Of a stretch of 13,615 nt of DNA, positions 1 through 6,664 are shown piece by piece. Source of the stretch: JBKPNX01 sp046732855 (GTDB lineage Bacteria > Pseudomonadota > Alphaproteobacteria > Geminicoccales > Geminicoccaceae); contig JBKPNX010000241.1 of assembly GCA_046732855.1 (NCBI GenBank), positions 1-13,615 on the forward strand, in the 5' to 3' direction. The position numbers were made by a program, and so were the translations under genes. The number at the start of each line of letters is the position of its first letter. The first letter of the stretch is position 1. The notes under the pieces are model-generated. The model made no database searches. It was given only the letters and a program-made list of their open reading frames with translations, and had not been told where the DNA came from.

Positions 1-2
1 AC

Positions 3-218
3 AATGTCCTCAAGCCCTATCTCCTCGACAAGACCACCAACCTGCCCGTGGTGCTCGGCCTCTTCGGGTTCATCGGCGGCATCCTTGCCTTCGGCTTCAT
101 CGGCCTGTTCCTGGGCCCAACGCTGCTGGCGGTCGGCTACAGCCTCTTCCTCGAGTGGCGCGCGGCCGAGGTCGAGGAGCGCAGACGCCCCACGCCGGCG
201 CCTTCGGATGTGGCCTGA
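3..218 (+). CDS. AI-2E family (PerM/YdiK-like) transporter, C-terminal end only
   Basis: The reading frame is open from the window edge and ends at TGA 216-218, giving the last 71 residues. It begins NVLKPYLLDKTTNLPV, then has one hydrophobic helix rich in Gly/Phe (GLFGFIGGILAFGFIGLFLG), then PTLLAVGYSLFLEW and a charged, Pro/Arg-rich cytoplasmic tail. The pattern 'KPYL...LP..L.LFG..GG...FG..GLFLGP..LA' is typical of the last transmembrane segments of the AI-2E/PerM permease superfamily. These are inner-membrane proteins of about 350 residues, variously linked to autoinducer-2 or ion efflux; substrates are mostly unproven. The start and most of the protein lie upstream. Nothing in the next 163 bases looks like a co-transcribed gene, and the following gene is convergent. 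Confidence 0.85.
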   Translation, partial: NVLKPYLLDKTTNLPVVLGLFGFIGGILAFGFIGLFLGPTLLAVGYSLFLEWRAAEVEERRRPTPAPSDVA

Positions 219-381
219 GTGCGGAGGTTGGCCCGAGTAATACACGCTTAAGCGATCTCATGCGTGAGGCCTGCACGCGGCCGCGGACGACCCCGGAACC
301 GCCACTTCTGTCCCCACCGTACGGACGGAGCGGCACAGTAGATATCGTCCGAGGCAATCAGGGTTGATCTATGCAGCTGAT

Positions 382-1665
382 CTACGCGGCCTCACGCCCG
401 GCGGCGTAGCTGCGCCCGCCACCGTCCAGGACCGCGGTGCCACCGCTGAGTGCCTGCCAGCGCTGCACGATTACGTCGCAGTACTTCGGGTCGAGCTCGA
501 TCAGCCGCGCCTGGCGGCCGGTCTTTTCGCAGGCGATTAGCGTCGAACCCGATCCGACGAACGGGTCGAGCACGATGTCCCGGCTCTTGCTCGAGTTCCG
601 GATCGCCCGCTCTACCAGGGCCACGGGCTTCATGGTCGGATGCAGGTCGGTTACGCACTGGCTTGTCGAAAAACCAGACGTCTCCCTGGTCCCGGGCGCC
701 GCACCAGTAGTGGTCGTTCCCGTCCTTCCAGCCGTACAGGATCGGCTCGTACTGGCGCTGGTAGTCAGCCCGGCCGAGGGTAAAGGTGTGCTTCGCCCAG
801 ATCACGAATGTCGACCACTTGCCGCCGGCCATAGTGAAAGCCCGCTGAAGCGTGTGCAGCTCCGAGCTACTCATGCACCAATACACGGCGCCCTTGGTGA
901 CGATCAGCACGTTCACACAGCAATCGCACAGGAAGGCCTCGAAACCTGAGCCCAGCTTTTCGTTCAGAATGGGCCGGTGCTTGCCCCGGAGCTTGTCTTT
1001 GGGCGAGTTGGCGTAGTCGACGTTGTACGGACTGTCGGTGAAGCACATGTCCGCAAGCTGTCCGCCGAGCACCCGCTGACGTCGGTCAGCACCGTGGCGT
1101 CGCCGCAGAGCAGGCGATGGTGACCCAGGACCCATAGGTCCCCCGGTCTGCTGACCGGGTTTTCCGGCGGTTCTGGAACCTGGTCCTCGGCCTCATCGCT
1201 CGCCACCTCGCCGTCAGCCAGAGCCAGCAGCCGCTCCAGCTCCGAGGCGTCGAACCCGATCAGGTCGAGGTCGAAGCGCTCGTCACGCAGCCACGCCAGC
1301 TCCTCCGCCAGCAGCTCCTCGCTCCATCCCGCGTTCAAGGCCAGTGCATTGTCCGCGATCAGGTAGGCCCGCTTCTGGGCTTCGCTCAGGTGCTCGAACC
1401 GGATAACCGGGACCTCGGTGAGATCCAGCTTGCGCGCAGCGAGCAGCCGACCGTGGCCGGCGAGGATGCCGGCGCTCTCGTCGATCAGGATCGGGTTGGT
1501 CCAGCCGAACTCGACCATCGACGCTGCGATCTGGTCGACCTGCGCCTCACTGTGGGTGCGCGGGTTGCGCTCGTACGGGCGTAACCGGTCGATCGGCCAC
1601 AGCTCGATCCGGTCGGCGAGCGCGACCAACGGCCCTGCGGCGCCAGGCTCTGTTTTCAAAGCCAA
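382..1665 (-). pseudogene. ParB-like nuclease / beta-class DNA methyltransferase fusion, two frame breaks
   Basis: Three minus-strand frames join into one 427-residue protein. Residues 20-130 are a ParB/Srx-type domain (WPIDRLRPYERNPRTHS, GHGRLLAARKL, AYLIADNALAL). After WVLGHHRLLCGDAT comes a methyltransferase with motif IV FTDSPYNVDYA, a central target-recognition part (TFTLGRADYQRQYEPILYGW), then LHPTMKPV and motif I DPFVGSGSTL. The order IV then I marks a beta-class N6-adenine or N4-cytosine enzyme. Similar fusions are common in prophages and accessory regions of alphaproteobacteria. The first break, near 1078-1081, looks like one lost base; the second, near 648-651, like one extra C; together they restore length. 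The catalytic tetrapeptide reads DSPY rather than the usual DPPY. The start is uncertain: TTG at 1665 is in frame, while the nearest ATG (1679) is not. As written no full-length enzyme can be made. Confidence 0.85.
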
Positions 1666-1746
1666 GGCTGTGCTGCCATCCTAGGCGGCTGCTTGGAGAA
1701 AGCGGGGAACGTCGCGCCGCAGCGACGGTTCTCCTCTTCATTCCTC

Positions 1747-1753
1747 GGAGGGA
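1747..1753 (+). promoter_or_regulatory. Shine-Dalgarno site for the small Trp-rich protein
   Basis: GGAGGGA lies 5-7 bases before the ATG at 1759. It decides the start of the 65-aa protein over the longer in-frame extension, which would begin further upstream with no comparable site. Confidence 0.7.
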
Positions 1754-1758
1754 GTTCC

Positions 1759-1956
1759 ATGCCTAATCCTTGGATGAGTCTCTGGCTGAGCGCAGCCAAT
1801 TCCTGGGCTGGCGCGGTGCGAGGCTTCTGGACGGCGGAAATGCGCCGGCAGCAGACGGCGATGATCAACGAGATGACCCGGCAGATGGTGTGCTTCTGGA
1901 CCGGGGCTTGGACGCAGCCATCATCCGACGCGAAGAACAGGACGAGGCGACGATAG
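1759..1956 (+). CDS. Small Trp-rich hypothetical protein (65 aa)
   Basis: A strong Shine-Dalgarno site precedes ATG 1759 and the gene ends at TAG 1954-1956. The product is 65 residues with seven tryptophans. It has an amphipathic N-terminal half (MPNPWMSLWLSAANSWAGAV), then RGFWTAEMRRQQTAMINEMT with regularly spaced Met/Arg/Gln, then FWTGAW, and a basic tail ending in RTRRR. There is no signal peptide and no continuous transmembrane stretch; a peripheral membrane or helical-bundle protein is possible. I do not recognise a named family. The Met/Gln/Trp-rich helix loosely recalls small phasin-like proteins, but that is only an impression. The next gene starts one base after the stop, so the two are probably translationally coupled. 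The gene is divergent from the broken ParB-methyltransferase. Confidence 0.65.
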   Translation: MPNPWMSLWLSAANSWAGAVRGFWTAEMRRQQTAMINEMTRQMVCFWTGAWTQPSSDAKNRTRRR

Positions 1957-1957
1957 G

Positions 1958-2647
1958 GTGCCAACCGAGCGCATGCCTGCGGAGGCGGCCGCAGCTGAGA
2001 ATCCTTCCTCGGCACACCGGCAGATCAGCGCGACGACCATCGGGCAATATCGCGCCATGGCGAGTTGGTATCGCCAGGGCACCTGGAACCATGACGTCAG
2101 TCAGAACATCCAGGCGCTGCTCGCTGCGGTCACCGGGCCGCCGCCATATCGCATCCTAGATCTCGGCTGCGGACCCGGGCGTGATCTCGTGGCTTTCCGC
2201 GACCTGGGCCACGTGGTCGTCGGGCTCGACGCCTGCCCCGAGTTCGTGGCCATGGCACGCGCTGTGTCCGGCTGCGAGGTCTGGCAGCAGGACATGATGG
2301 CGATGACCTTGCCGCCCGCGAGCTTCGATGGCGTGTTCGCCAACGCCGTCCTGTTCCACGTGCCGAGCCTCGCCTTGCCGGTCGTCCTCGATCGGCTGCA
2401 CGCCGCGCTCAAGCCGGGCGGCGTGCTGCTCGCCTCCAACCCGCGCGGGCAGGACGAAGAGGGCTTCGTCGATGGCCGTTACGCCTGCTTTTACAGCTTC
2501 AACACCTGGCGGCGGCTGGTCAGCCGCAGCAGCTTTGTCCTGGTCGACCACTACTTCCGCCCGCCCGGCAAGCCCCGCAGCGAGCAGCCGTGGCTCGCCA
2601 CGGTCTGGCGCAAAGCGGCATTGCCAGATCAGCACAGCCCTCCCTGA
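1958..2647 (+). CDS. Class I SAM-dependent methyltransferase
   Basis: The 229-residue protein starts at GTG 1958, one base after the preceding stop; an in-frame ATG at 1973 is an alternative start. The Rossmann-like methyltransferase core is clear: motif I ILDLGCGPGRD (residues 66-76), the acidic end of strand 2 in VVGLDACPEF (D91), QQDMMAM with D112, FDGVFANAVLFHV (about 124-136), and LKPGGVLLASNPRG as the post-motif strand. This matches the Methyltransf_11/25 type acting on small molecules or proteins. The C-terminal third, with YFRPPGKPRSEQPWLATVWRK, gives no clue to substrate. Coupling to the Trp-rich small protein suggests a two-gene unit. The stop at 2645-2647 abuts a repeated element, so transcription probably ends or is regulated there. 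The fold is secure and the function is unknown. Confidence 0.85.
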   Translation: MPTERMPAEAAAAENPSSAHRQISATTIGQYRAMASWYRQGTWNHDVSQNIQALLAAVTGPPPYRILDLGCGPGRDLVAFRDLGHVVVGLDACPEFVAMARAVSGCEVWQQDMMAMTLPPASFDGVFANAVLFHVPSLALPVVLDRLHAALKPGGVLLASNPRGQDEEGFVDGRYACFYSFNTWRRLVSRSSFVLVDHYFRPPGKPRSEQPWLATVWRKAALPDQHSPP

Positions 2648-2785
2648 AAGTGCGACGGGTAGTGCGAACCTGGTGCGACGCCTGCGACGGTTCGCAGGCA
2701 GGTTCACACCCTGACGGGACTTAGAACCTCAGGTAATTCTGCGGGCTCAGGCGGTCAAGTGCGACGGGTGGTGCGAACTGCGAAC
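2648..2785. repeat. Direct repeats and clustered TGCGA(A)C motifs
   Basis: Two 22-base direct repeats, at 2648-2669 and 2757-2778, differ at one position. Each contains GTGCGAC and GTGCGAAC. Further copies of TGCGA(A)C lie at 2674-2679, 2683-2688 and 2779-2785 (the last in tandem with the second repeat), giving seven in under 140 bases. The first repeat begins immediately after the methyltransferase stop codon. Arrays like this can be protein-binding sites, iterons or remnants of an intergenic repeat family. The sequence alone does not separate these. Confidence 0.7.
2662..2709. terminator. Two-tier hairpin after the methyltransferase gene
   Basis: An outer stem pairs 2662-2672 (GTGCGAACCTG) with 2699-2709 (CAGGTTCACAC), with one mismatch. 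An inner perfect 7-base stem pairs 2681-2687 (CCTGCGA) with 2692-2698 around a four-base loop. There is no T tract, so it is at best a non-canonical terminator. It could instead be a folded repeat or an operator, since the arms are made of the same TGCGA(A)C motif. Confidence 0.45.
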
Positions 2786-2933
2786 CCGGAATCGCGGCCT
2801 GGCACTAGCGAAATATCGCGCCGGCCCCCCCGTCTCAGTATTCCCGAAGTAAGAACCCAGATCCGTTGAGCACAAAGTCGATCTACGTTTCATATGTCAC
2901 TTCAGTATCGGAGTGATTTCATCTGCAGGTTAC

Positions 2934-2939
2934 TATAAT
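2934..2939 (+). promoter_or_regulatory. Possible -10 box (TATAAT)
   Basis: A perfect TATAAT sits in the AT-rich part of the spacer, about 260 bases upstream of the DUF899 gene. No good -35 is present at 16-18 bases spacing (GAGTGA or close). The call rests on one hexamer and local AT-richness. If used, the transcript would have a long leader containing the 3009-3037 hairpin. Confidence 0.25.
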
Positions 2940-3008
2940 CTACAGAGCATCACCGCTGAGCAACAGCGTGCTTACTTGCATCCATCAAAACGCTGCCTCG
3001 GAGTCGAA

Positions 3009-3037
3009 ACAGCCCGCCTGAGGACCGGGCGGGCTGT
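3009..3037. terminator. Strong GC hairpin in the spacer
   Basis: ACAGCCCGCC (3009-3018) pairs perfectly with GGCGGGCTGT (3028-3037) around a nine-base loop. On the minus strand the stem is followed by TTTCG, on the plus strand by CGGGC. It is therefore a slightly better terminator for minus-strand transcription, though no minus-strand gene clearly ends here. It could also act as a leader structure for the DUF899 gene. Confidence 0.4.
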
Positions 3038-3199
3038 CGGGCACACCGTGCGACCTTGGCCAGACCCTGCATGTTGTGATGGACAGTGTCAAGGACCACA
3101 AGTTGCGCCCCGGAAGGGATGACCAACGTGTCGGGCTGGACGATGCAGCCCTTCATGCTCACATGGTACCAGCGTGACACCAGGGGGTGAGGAACAACT

Positions 3200-3895
3200 A
3201 TGAGCGAAACACGATACCCCAACGAAAGCGCCGAGTACCGCGACGCTCGCGACAAGCTGCTGGAGGAAGAGCGGAGGCTGGTCGAGCAGACCAAAGCCGT
3301 CGCCGCGCTGCGCCGTAAACTCCCACCCGGCGGCGAGCTGAAGGAGGACTATACCTTCACGTGGGCCACCGCAGAGAGGCTCGGACAAGCCGTCAAGCTG
3401 TCGGAGCTGTTCGGCGACAAGAACACCCTCCTCCTCTACAACTTCATGTTCGGCCCTGGCTGGGACAACCCGTGTCCCTCCTGCACGTCGTTGATGGACG
3501 GCTTCGATCGCACCACGTATCAGGTCACGCGGCACGCCGCGTTTGCCGGCATCGCCAAGGCCACGCACCAGATGATCCACGATTGGGCCCAGCAACGGGG
3601 CTGGACCCAGATCCCACTCGTCTCCGGGCACAGCACGACCTACCAGGCGGACTATCTATGCCAGGGCGAATCCGACGACATGCAGTGGCCGGTGATGCAC
3701 GTGTTCCGCAAGCAAGACGGCAGAATTCGGCACTTCTGGGGTACGGAGCTGGAGGGAAACCACGTGGACACCGTGTGGCCCTACTGGAACCTGATGGACT
3801 TCACACCCGAAGGACGGCCCGAGATTCCGACCCCACCTCAGCGGTTCCGATCCGTGTTCCTCGAGCAGAACTACCTGAACAAGGAATCAGCATGA
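3200..3895 (+). CDS. DUF899 family thioredoxin-like protein
   Basis: ATG 3200 is preceded by GAGGA at 3189-3193, a six-base spacing. The 231-residue product has the DUF899 pattern: an N-terminal charged helix (YRDARDKLLEEERRLVEQ), ELKEDYTFTW, LSELFGDKNTLLLYNFMFGP, then NPCPSCTSLMDGFD with a CxxC (C92, C95), and a C-terminal WPYWNLMDFTPEGRPE. DUF899 proteins have a thioredoxin-like fold and are usually annotated as putative dithiol-disulfide oxidoreductases; biochemical roles are poorly known. There is no signal peptide, so it is cytoplasmic. The length is normal and the frame is clean. The stop overlaps an ATG (ATGA at 3892-3895) within a small tandem duplication. Confidence 0.9.
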   Translation: MSETRYPNESAEYRDARDKLLEEERRLVEQTKAVAALRRKLPPGGELKEDYTFTWATAERLGQAVKLSELFGDKNTLLLYNFMFGPGWDNPCPSCTSLMDGFDRTTYQVTRHAAFAGIAKATHQMIHDWAQQRGWTQIPLVSGHSTTYQADYLCQGESDDMQWPVMHVFRKQDGRIRHFWGTELEGNHVDTVWPYWNLMDFTPEGRPEIPTPPQRFRSVFLEQNYLNKESA

Positions 3896-3918
3896 TGCTG
3901 AACAAGGAGCCGGCATGA
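3875..3918 (+). repeat. Tandem duplication carrying a ribosome site and ATG
   Basis: Bases 3875-3895 and 3898-3918 are 21-base copies with three differences, a 23-base period. Each contains CTGAACAAGGA and ends in GCATGA. The first covers the last codons and stop of the DUF899 gene. The second supplies AAGGAG five bases before the ATG of the next short ORF. Confidence 0.75.
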
Positions 3919-3983
3919 AAGAGCGTGTTGCCATACAACGGAAGGCGAAGAAACGTCCTGAGGCGGAACCGGCGGGAAGGTGA
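3915..3983 (+). CDS. Possible basic 22-aa peptide
   Basis: ATG 3915 has AAGGAG at 3904-3909 with ideal spacing, and the ORF stops at TGA 3981-3983. The peptide, beginning MKERVAIQRKAKKRPEAEP, has eight Lys/Arg and three Glu. It follows the DUF899 gene by 19 bases. The ribosome site exists only because of the tandem duplication, so it may be a fortuitous start or the surviving beginning of a lost longer gene. No family is recognised. Confidence 0.3.
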   Translation: MKERVAIQRKAKKRPEAEPAGR

Positions 3984-4062
3984 GAGCCGTCAGCCGATCC
4001 AGGCGAGGTACGGTGGCCGGCTCCGCGATCCCCGTCCACTCCACGAGTAAGTAATCGTCGTT

Positions 4063-4553
4063 CTAAGCCGCTGCCGTCTGCTCCGCCCGTGGTCCGGACG
4101 GCAGGAGGCGACTCTTCTTCTTGGGATCGATGCGGATTGCCGCGTGCCGCGTCGGCTTCCGGATTCCGTTCCTGGCTCGTGATGCTCGGATTCTCCCACC
4201 GTGCGGCCGCCAGGACTTCGTTACGACGCGCCTCGCCTCTGGACGCTATGAGCCTCTGGATGCAACGCTGGACCGTGGTGGCCTTGGGCGCGACACCGTT
4301 CGGCTTCGCCTTCCGCTTCTGCACCTTCTGGCGCTTCAGTGCTGCACGTCGGCGGACGCCTGGAGCCGCCGCGGTCTTTGCGGGCGCCTCGAGCGACGCG
4401 GGAGCCTCCTTCAATTGCTTGGCCAGATCTTCACTGGCGATCTTCTCGATTTCGGCGAGGGCGGACTGCGCGCCGTCGCGATAGCCACGCTCGTAAGCAA
4501 GTCGCGTCAGCTCTTCGATATGCCGACGAACTTTCTTCTTTAGCTCCTGTCAT
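4063..4553 (-). pseudogene. Broken Lys/Arg-rich, probably DNA-binding protein
   Basis: Two minus-strand frames form one protein-like sequence of about 160 residues. The main part starts with VRRHIEELTRLAYERGYRDG (helical, likely coiled coil to about residue 45). A flexible Ala/Lys/Arg-rich linker follows (VRRRAALKRQKVQKRKAK), then a compact helical segment TTVQRCIQRLIASRGEARRN and NEVLAAARWENPSIT. Near 4178-4182 the frame changes to RNGIRKPTRHAAIRIDPKKK and ends SRLLPSGP...TAAA at stop 4063-4065. The C-terminal half resembles a winged helix-turn-helix, which is inference. The 5' end is also damaged. Either ATG 4553 plus one extra A near 4530-4541, or an AAG at 4535-4537 that would be a perfect start if ATG, since AGGAG lies six bases before it. 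I do not recognise a named family. Confidence 0.55.
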
Positions 4554-4840
4554 GCTCCGCAAAGGTCGCGTGGCACTAGCTCAATCAGCGAGAACTCGTC
4601 AAGAAGAGATCTGGTTCGTGTCGCAATCGAACCTGCCTCTTCACCGCGAAGGCATGATGCGGCCTCCCTAGGGAAGCTCACTCGACCTCTTCCGAAGGCC
4701 GGCGCGCGCTCGGCCAGCCGGACGGGCTGGAATGGGTTAGGCCAACAACTTGCCGGCTCGGGCGTTCGACCACCGGCGTCCGGTTCGCGATCCTATTGCA
4801 GACATTGCCTCGTTGGCTGCGAATGGCGGCCCGTAGCCGG

Positions 4841-4857
4841 AGCTGTTGAAAAAGGCG
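4841..4857 (+). repeat. Left terminal inverted repeat of the IS
   Basis: AGCTGTTGAAAAAGGCG matches the complement of 6396-6412 at 14 of 17 positions. It lies 66 bases before the transposase ATG. Confidence 0.75.
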
Positions 4858-4922
4858 TGTTGTGGGCTTGGCTGAGCCGTGATTCTGTCGTGGTGGATCG
4901 AGCGCGATGGGGTTTGGCAACG

Positions 4923-6285
4923 ATGGGTCGGCTGGAAGGTGGTCAGGAGCGGCTGTTCTACAATTTCCGGCTCGAGGACCAAGTTCCGGCGAACCATCTG
5001 TTGTGTAAGCTCGATGCAATGCTCGACCTCGATATGGTCCGTAAGCAGCTCGAGCCCTTCTACAGCGAGATCGGCCGCCCGTCGGTCGATCCGGAGCTGA
5101 TGATCCGGATGTTGCTGATCGGCTACTGCTACTCGATCCGTTCCGAGCGGCGACTGTGCGACGAGGTCCGGTTCAACCTCGCCTATAGGTGGTTCTGCGG
5201 GCTGGGCCTCGAAGCGGCAGTGCCGCACCATTCGACGTTCTCGGTCACCAGCCATGGACGCTTCCGTGAGAGCGACGCGTTTCGGCTGGTGTTCGAGAGC
5301 GTGGTGGCGACGTGCATGAAGGTGGGGCTGGTCGGCGGCGAAGGCTTTGCCGTCGATGCAGCGTGGTCGAGGCCGACGCCAGCCGCTACCAACGGGTGGA
5401 GGGCAGCGAAGTCAACTGGAGCGACGAACAGCAGGCCCAGCGGCCGGTCCGCGAATACCTGGCGGCGCTGGAGAACGAGAACTCGCCGGTCAATTCGGGC
5501 CAGGCGCCAAAGGCGATGTCGCCGTCCGATCCGGCGGCGGCCTGGACCACGCGGGGCGCCACAAGGTTCAGTTCGCCTACAGCATCAATCATCTGATCGA
5601 TCTCTTGGACGGGGTAATCGTCGACGTCGAGGCGACGCCGACCCGGATCTCGATGGAGGTCGATGCGGTCGACACCATGCTCGACCGCGTCGCGGTACGC
5701 TTCGACCTCAAGCCCTCGCGGATTACCGCCGATATCGCTTACGGCACGGGCGATCTGCTTGGCGAGCTCGTCGCGCGCAACATCGCGCCGCACATTCGCG
5801 TGTGGGACAAAGGCAAGCGCGACAACGGCAGTCTCTCACGCGAGGACTTCAGGTTTGAGCCCGACCGCGATCTTTACATCTGCCCGCGCGGCAACGTTCT
5901 CAAAACCACGGGCAAGGTGCATGACGGCCGGACCTTGCTCTACAGGGCGAGCAAACACGATTGCGCTGCCTGCCCTCTAAAGCTCCGATGTTGCCCCAAG
6001 GAGCCCGCGCGCAAGATCCCGCGCGATGTGAACGAAGCCGCGCGCGACCTTGCCCGAGGCCTCATGCAAACCGAGGGCTACCGCGTCTCCGCCCGCCAGC
6101 GGAAGAGGATCGAAACCGGCTTCGCCGACTTGAAACGCAACCTCGGCTTAACCCGCCTGCGCCTCCGCGGGCTCGCCGGCGCGAGCGATGAGTTCCTGCT
6201 GGCGGCCACGGTCCAGAACCTCAGGCGCCTCGCGAAGGCAATCTGGCCGTCGCCGGAACCGACAACTTCGCCAACGACGGCCTGA
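4923..6285 (+). pseudogene. IS1182-family DDE transposase, two frame breaks
   Basis: Three successive plus-strand frames join into a 454-residue transposase. The N-terminal DUF772-like part runs MGRLEGGQERLFYNFRLEDQ, RPSVDPELMIRMLLIGYCYS, FNLAYRWFCGLGL. The first catalytic Asp lies in GFAVDAS (D145), the second in ITADIAYGTGD, and the Glu in RKRIETGFADLKRNLGLTRL. A cysteine-rich insert (CPRGN, CAACPLKLRCCPKEP) lies between the last two, as is usual in IS1182. The breaks near 5360 and 5555-5561 each look like the loss of one base; restoring two bases gives a normal family length. ATG 4923 starts the conserved MGRLEGGQ; no good ribosome site is present, which is common for transposases. The second break falls just before HKVQFAYSIN. 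Confidence 0.88.
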
Positions 6286-6395
6286 CGGCCGAGGCAGAGC
6301 ACGGCCAGACCCCGCGGCATGTCAGGCGTGTCGTTTGCGGGTGAGGGAGCTCGCGAAACCCGCTCGACAGCCTCGATCCTCGCCCCGTCGAGCTC

Positions 6396-6412
6396 CGACT
6401 TTTTAAACAGCC
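6396..6412 (-). repeat. Right terminal inverted repeat of the IS
   Basis: Read on the minus strand it is GGCTGTTTAAAAAGTCG, pairing with the left end with three mismatches. It lies 110 bases after the transposase stop. The 252 bases from here to the cyclase gene contain no recognisable gene. Confidence 0.75.
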
Positions 6413-6664
6413 TCAGCCAGGAGCTGACCTGCTCACGTCCTCGCAGGCCGTTGGTGGCCTACGCTGATGACCGGTGGACAAAAACGGCGCTTGCAAAAGG
6501 CTGTCCGCCCGGCTCCCCAGGGAAAAGCCAGTCTAATGACACCTGTCGGTTGCCTGTGTGCGGGCCGTTGCTTTGCTACTTTCCCGCGACCAAGCCCAGC
6601 GGTATGAGTAGCCCTGTCGCGCGGTCGCAGATCGACCGCGCCACTACTAAGCAGGGAGGGTTCC

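Larger units (their letters stand above)
2648..3199. other. 552-bp spacer, no convincing gene
   Basis: No reading frame here has a good start, ribosome site and protein-like composition on the plus strand. The first 140 bases hold the repeats. Bases 2820-3000 are clearly more AT-rich than the surroundings and contain a TATAAT. A perfect 10-base-pair hairpin lies at 3009-3037. On the minus strand a short stretch from about 3157 downward reads MKGCIVQPDTLVIPSGAQLV and is protein-like, but it has no ribosome site and runs into the hairpin; I do not call it a gene. Confidence 0.6.
4841..6412 (+). mobile_element. IS1182-like (IS5 superfamily) insertion sequence, inactive
   Basis: The element is about 1.57 kb, delimited by imperfect 17-base terminal inverted repeats (4841-4857 and 6396-6412; three mismatches, core CTGTT-AAAAAG-CG) and filled by one transposase reading frame. 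Size, repeat sequence and transposase architecture fit the IS1182 group. No target-site duplication is visible beside either end: the left flank is CCGG and the right flank TCAG, so the insertion is old, rearranged, or the ends are off by a few bases. The transposase is frame-broken, so the copy cannot move by itself as written. Confidence 0.8.

Noticed and set aside
2950..3165. Minus-strand ORF beginning MKGCIVQPDTLVIPSGAQLV
   Set aside because: The first 35 residues look protein-like, but there is no ribosome site, the frame runs through the 3009-3037 hairpin into low-quality sequence, and it overlaps the DUF899 leader. Not enough to call a gene.
3089..3631. 180-aa minus-strand ORF opposite DUF899
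   Set aside because: It is antisense to a well-supported DUF899 gene, with typical GC-rich shadow composition.
4833..6420. Target-site duplication flanking the IS
   Set aside because: Flanking bases (CCGG left, TCAG right) do not match at the inferred ends or when shifted by one base, so none is reported.
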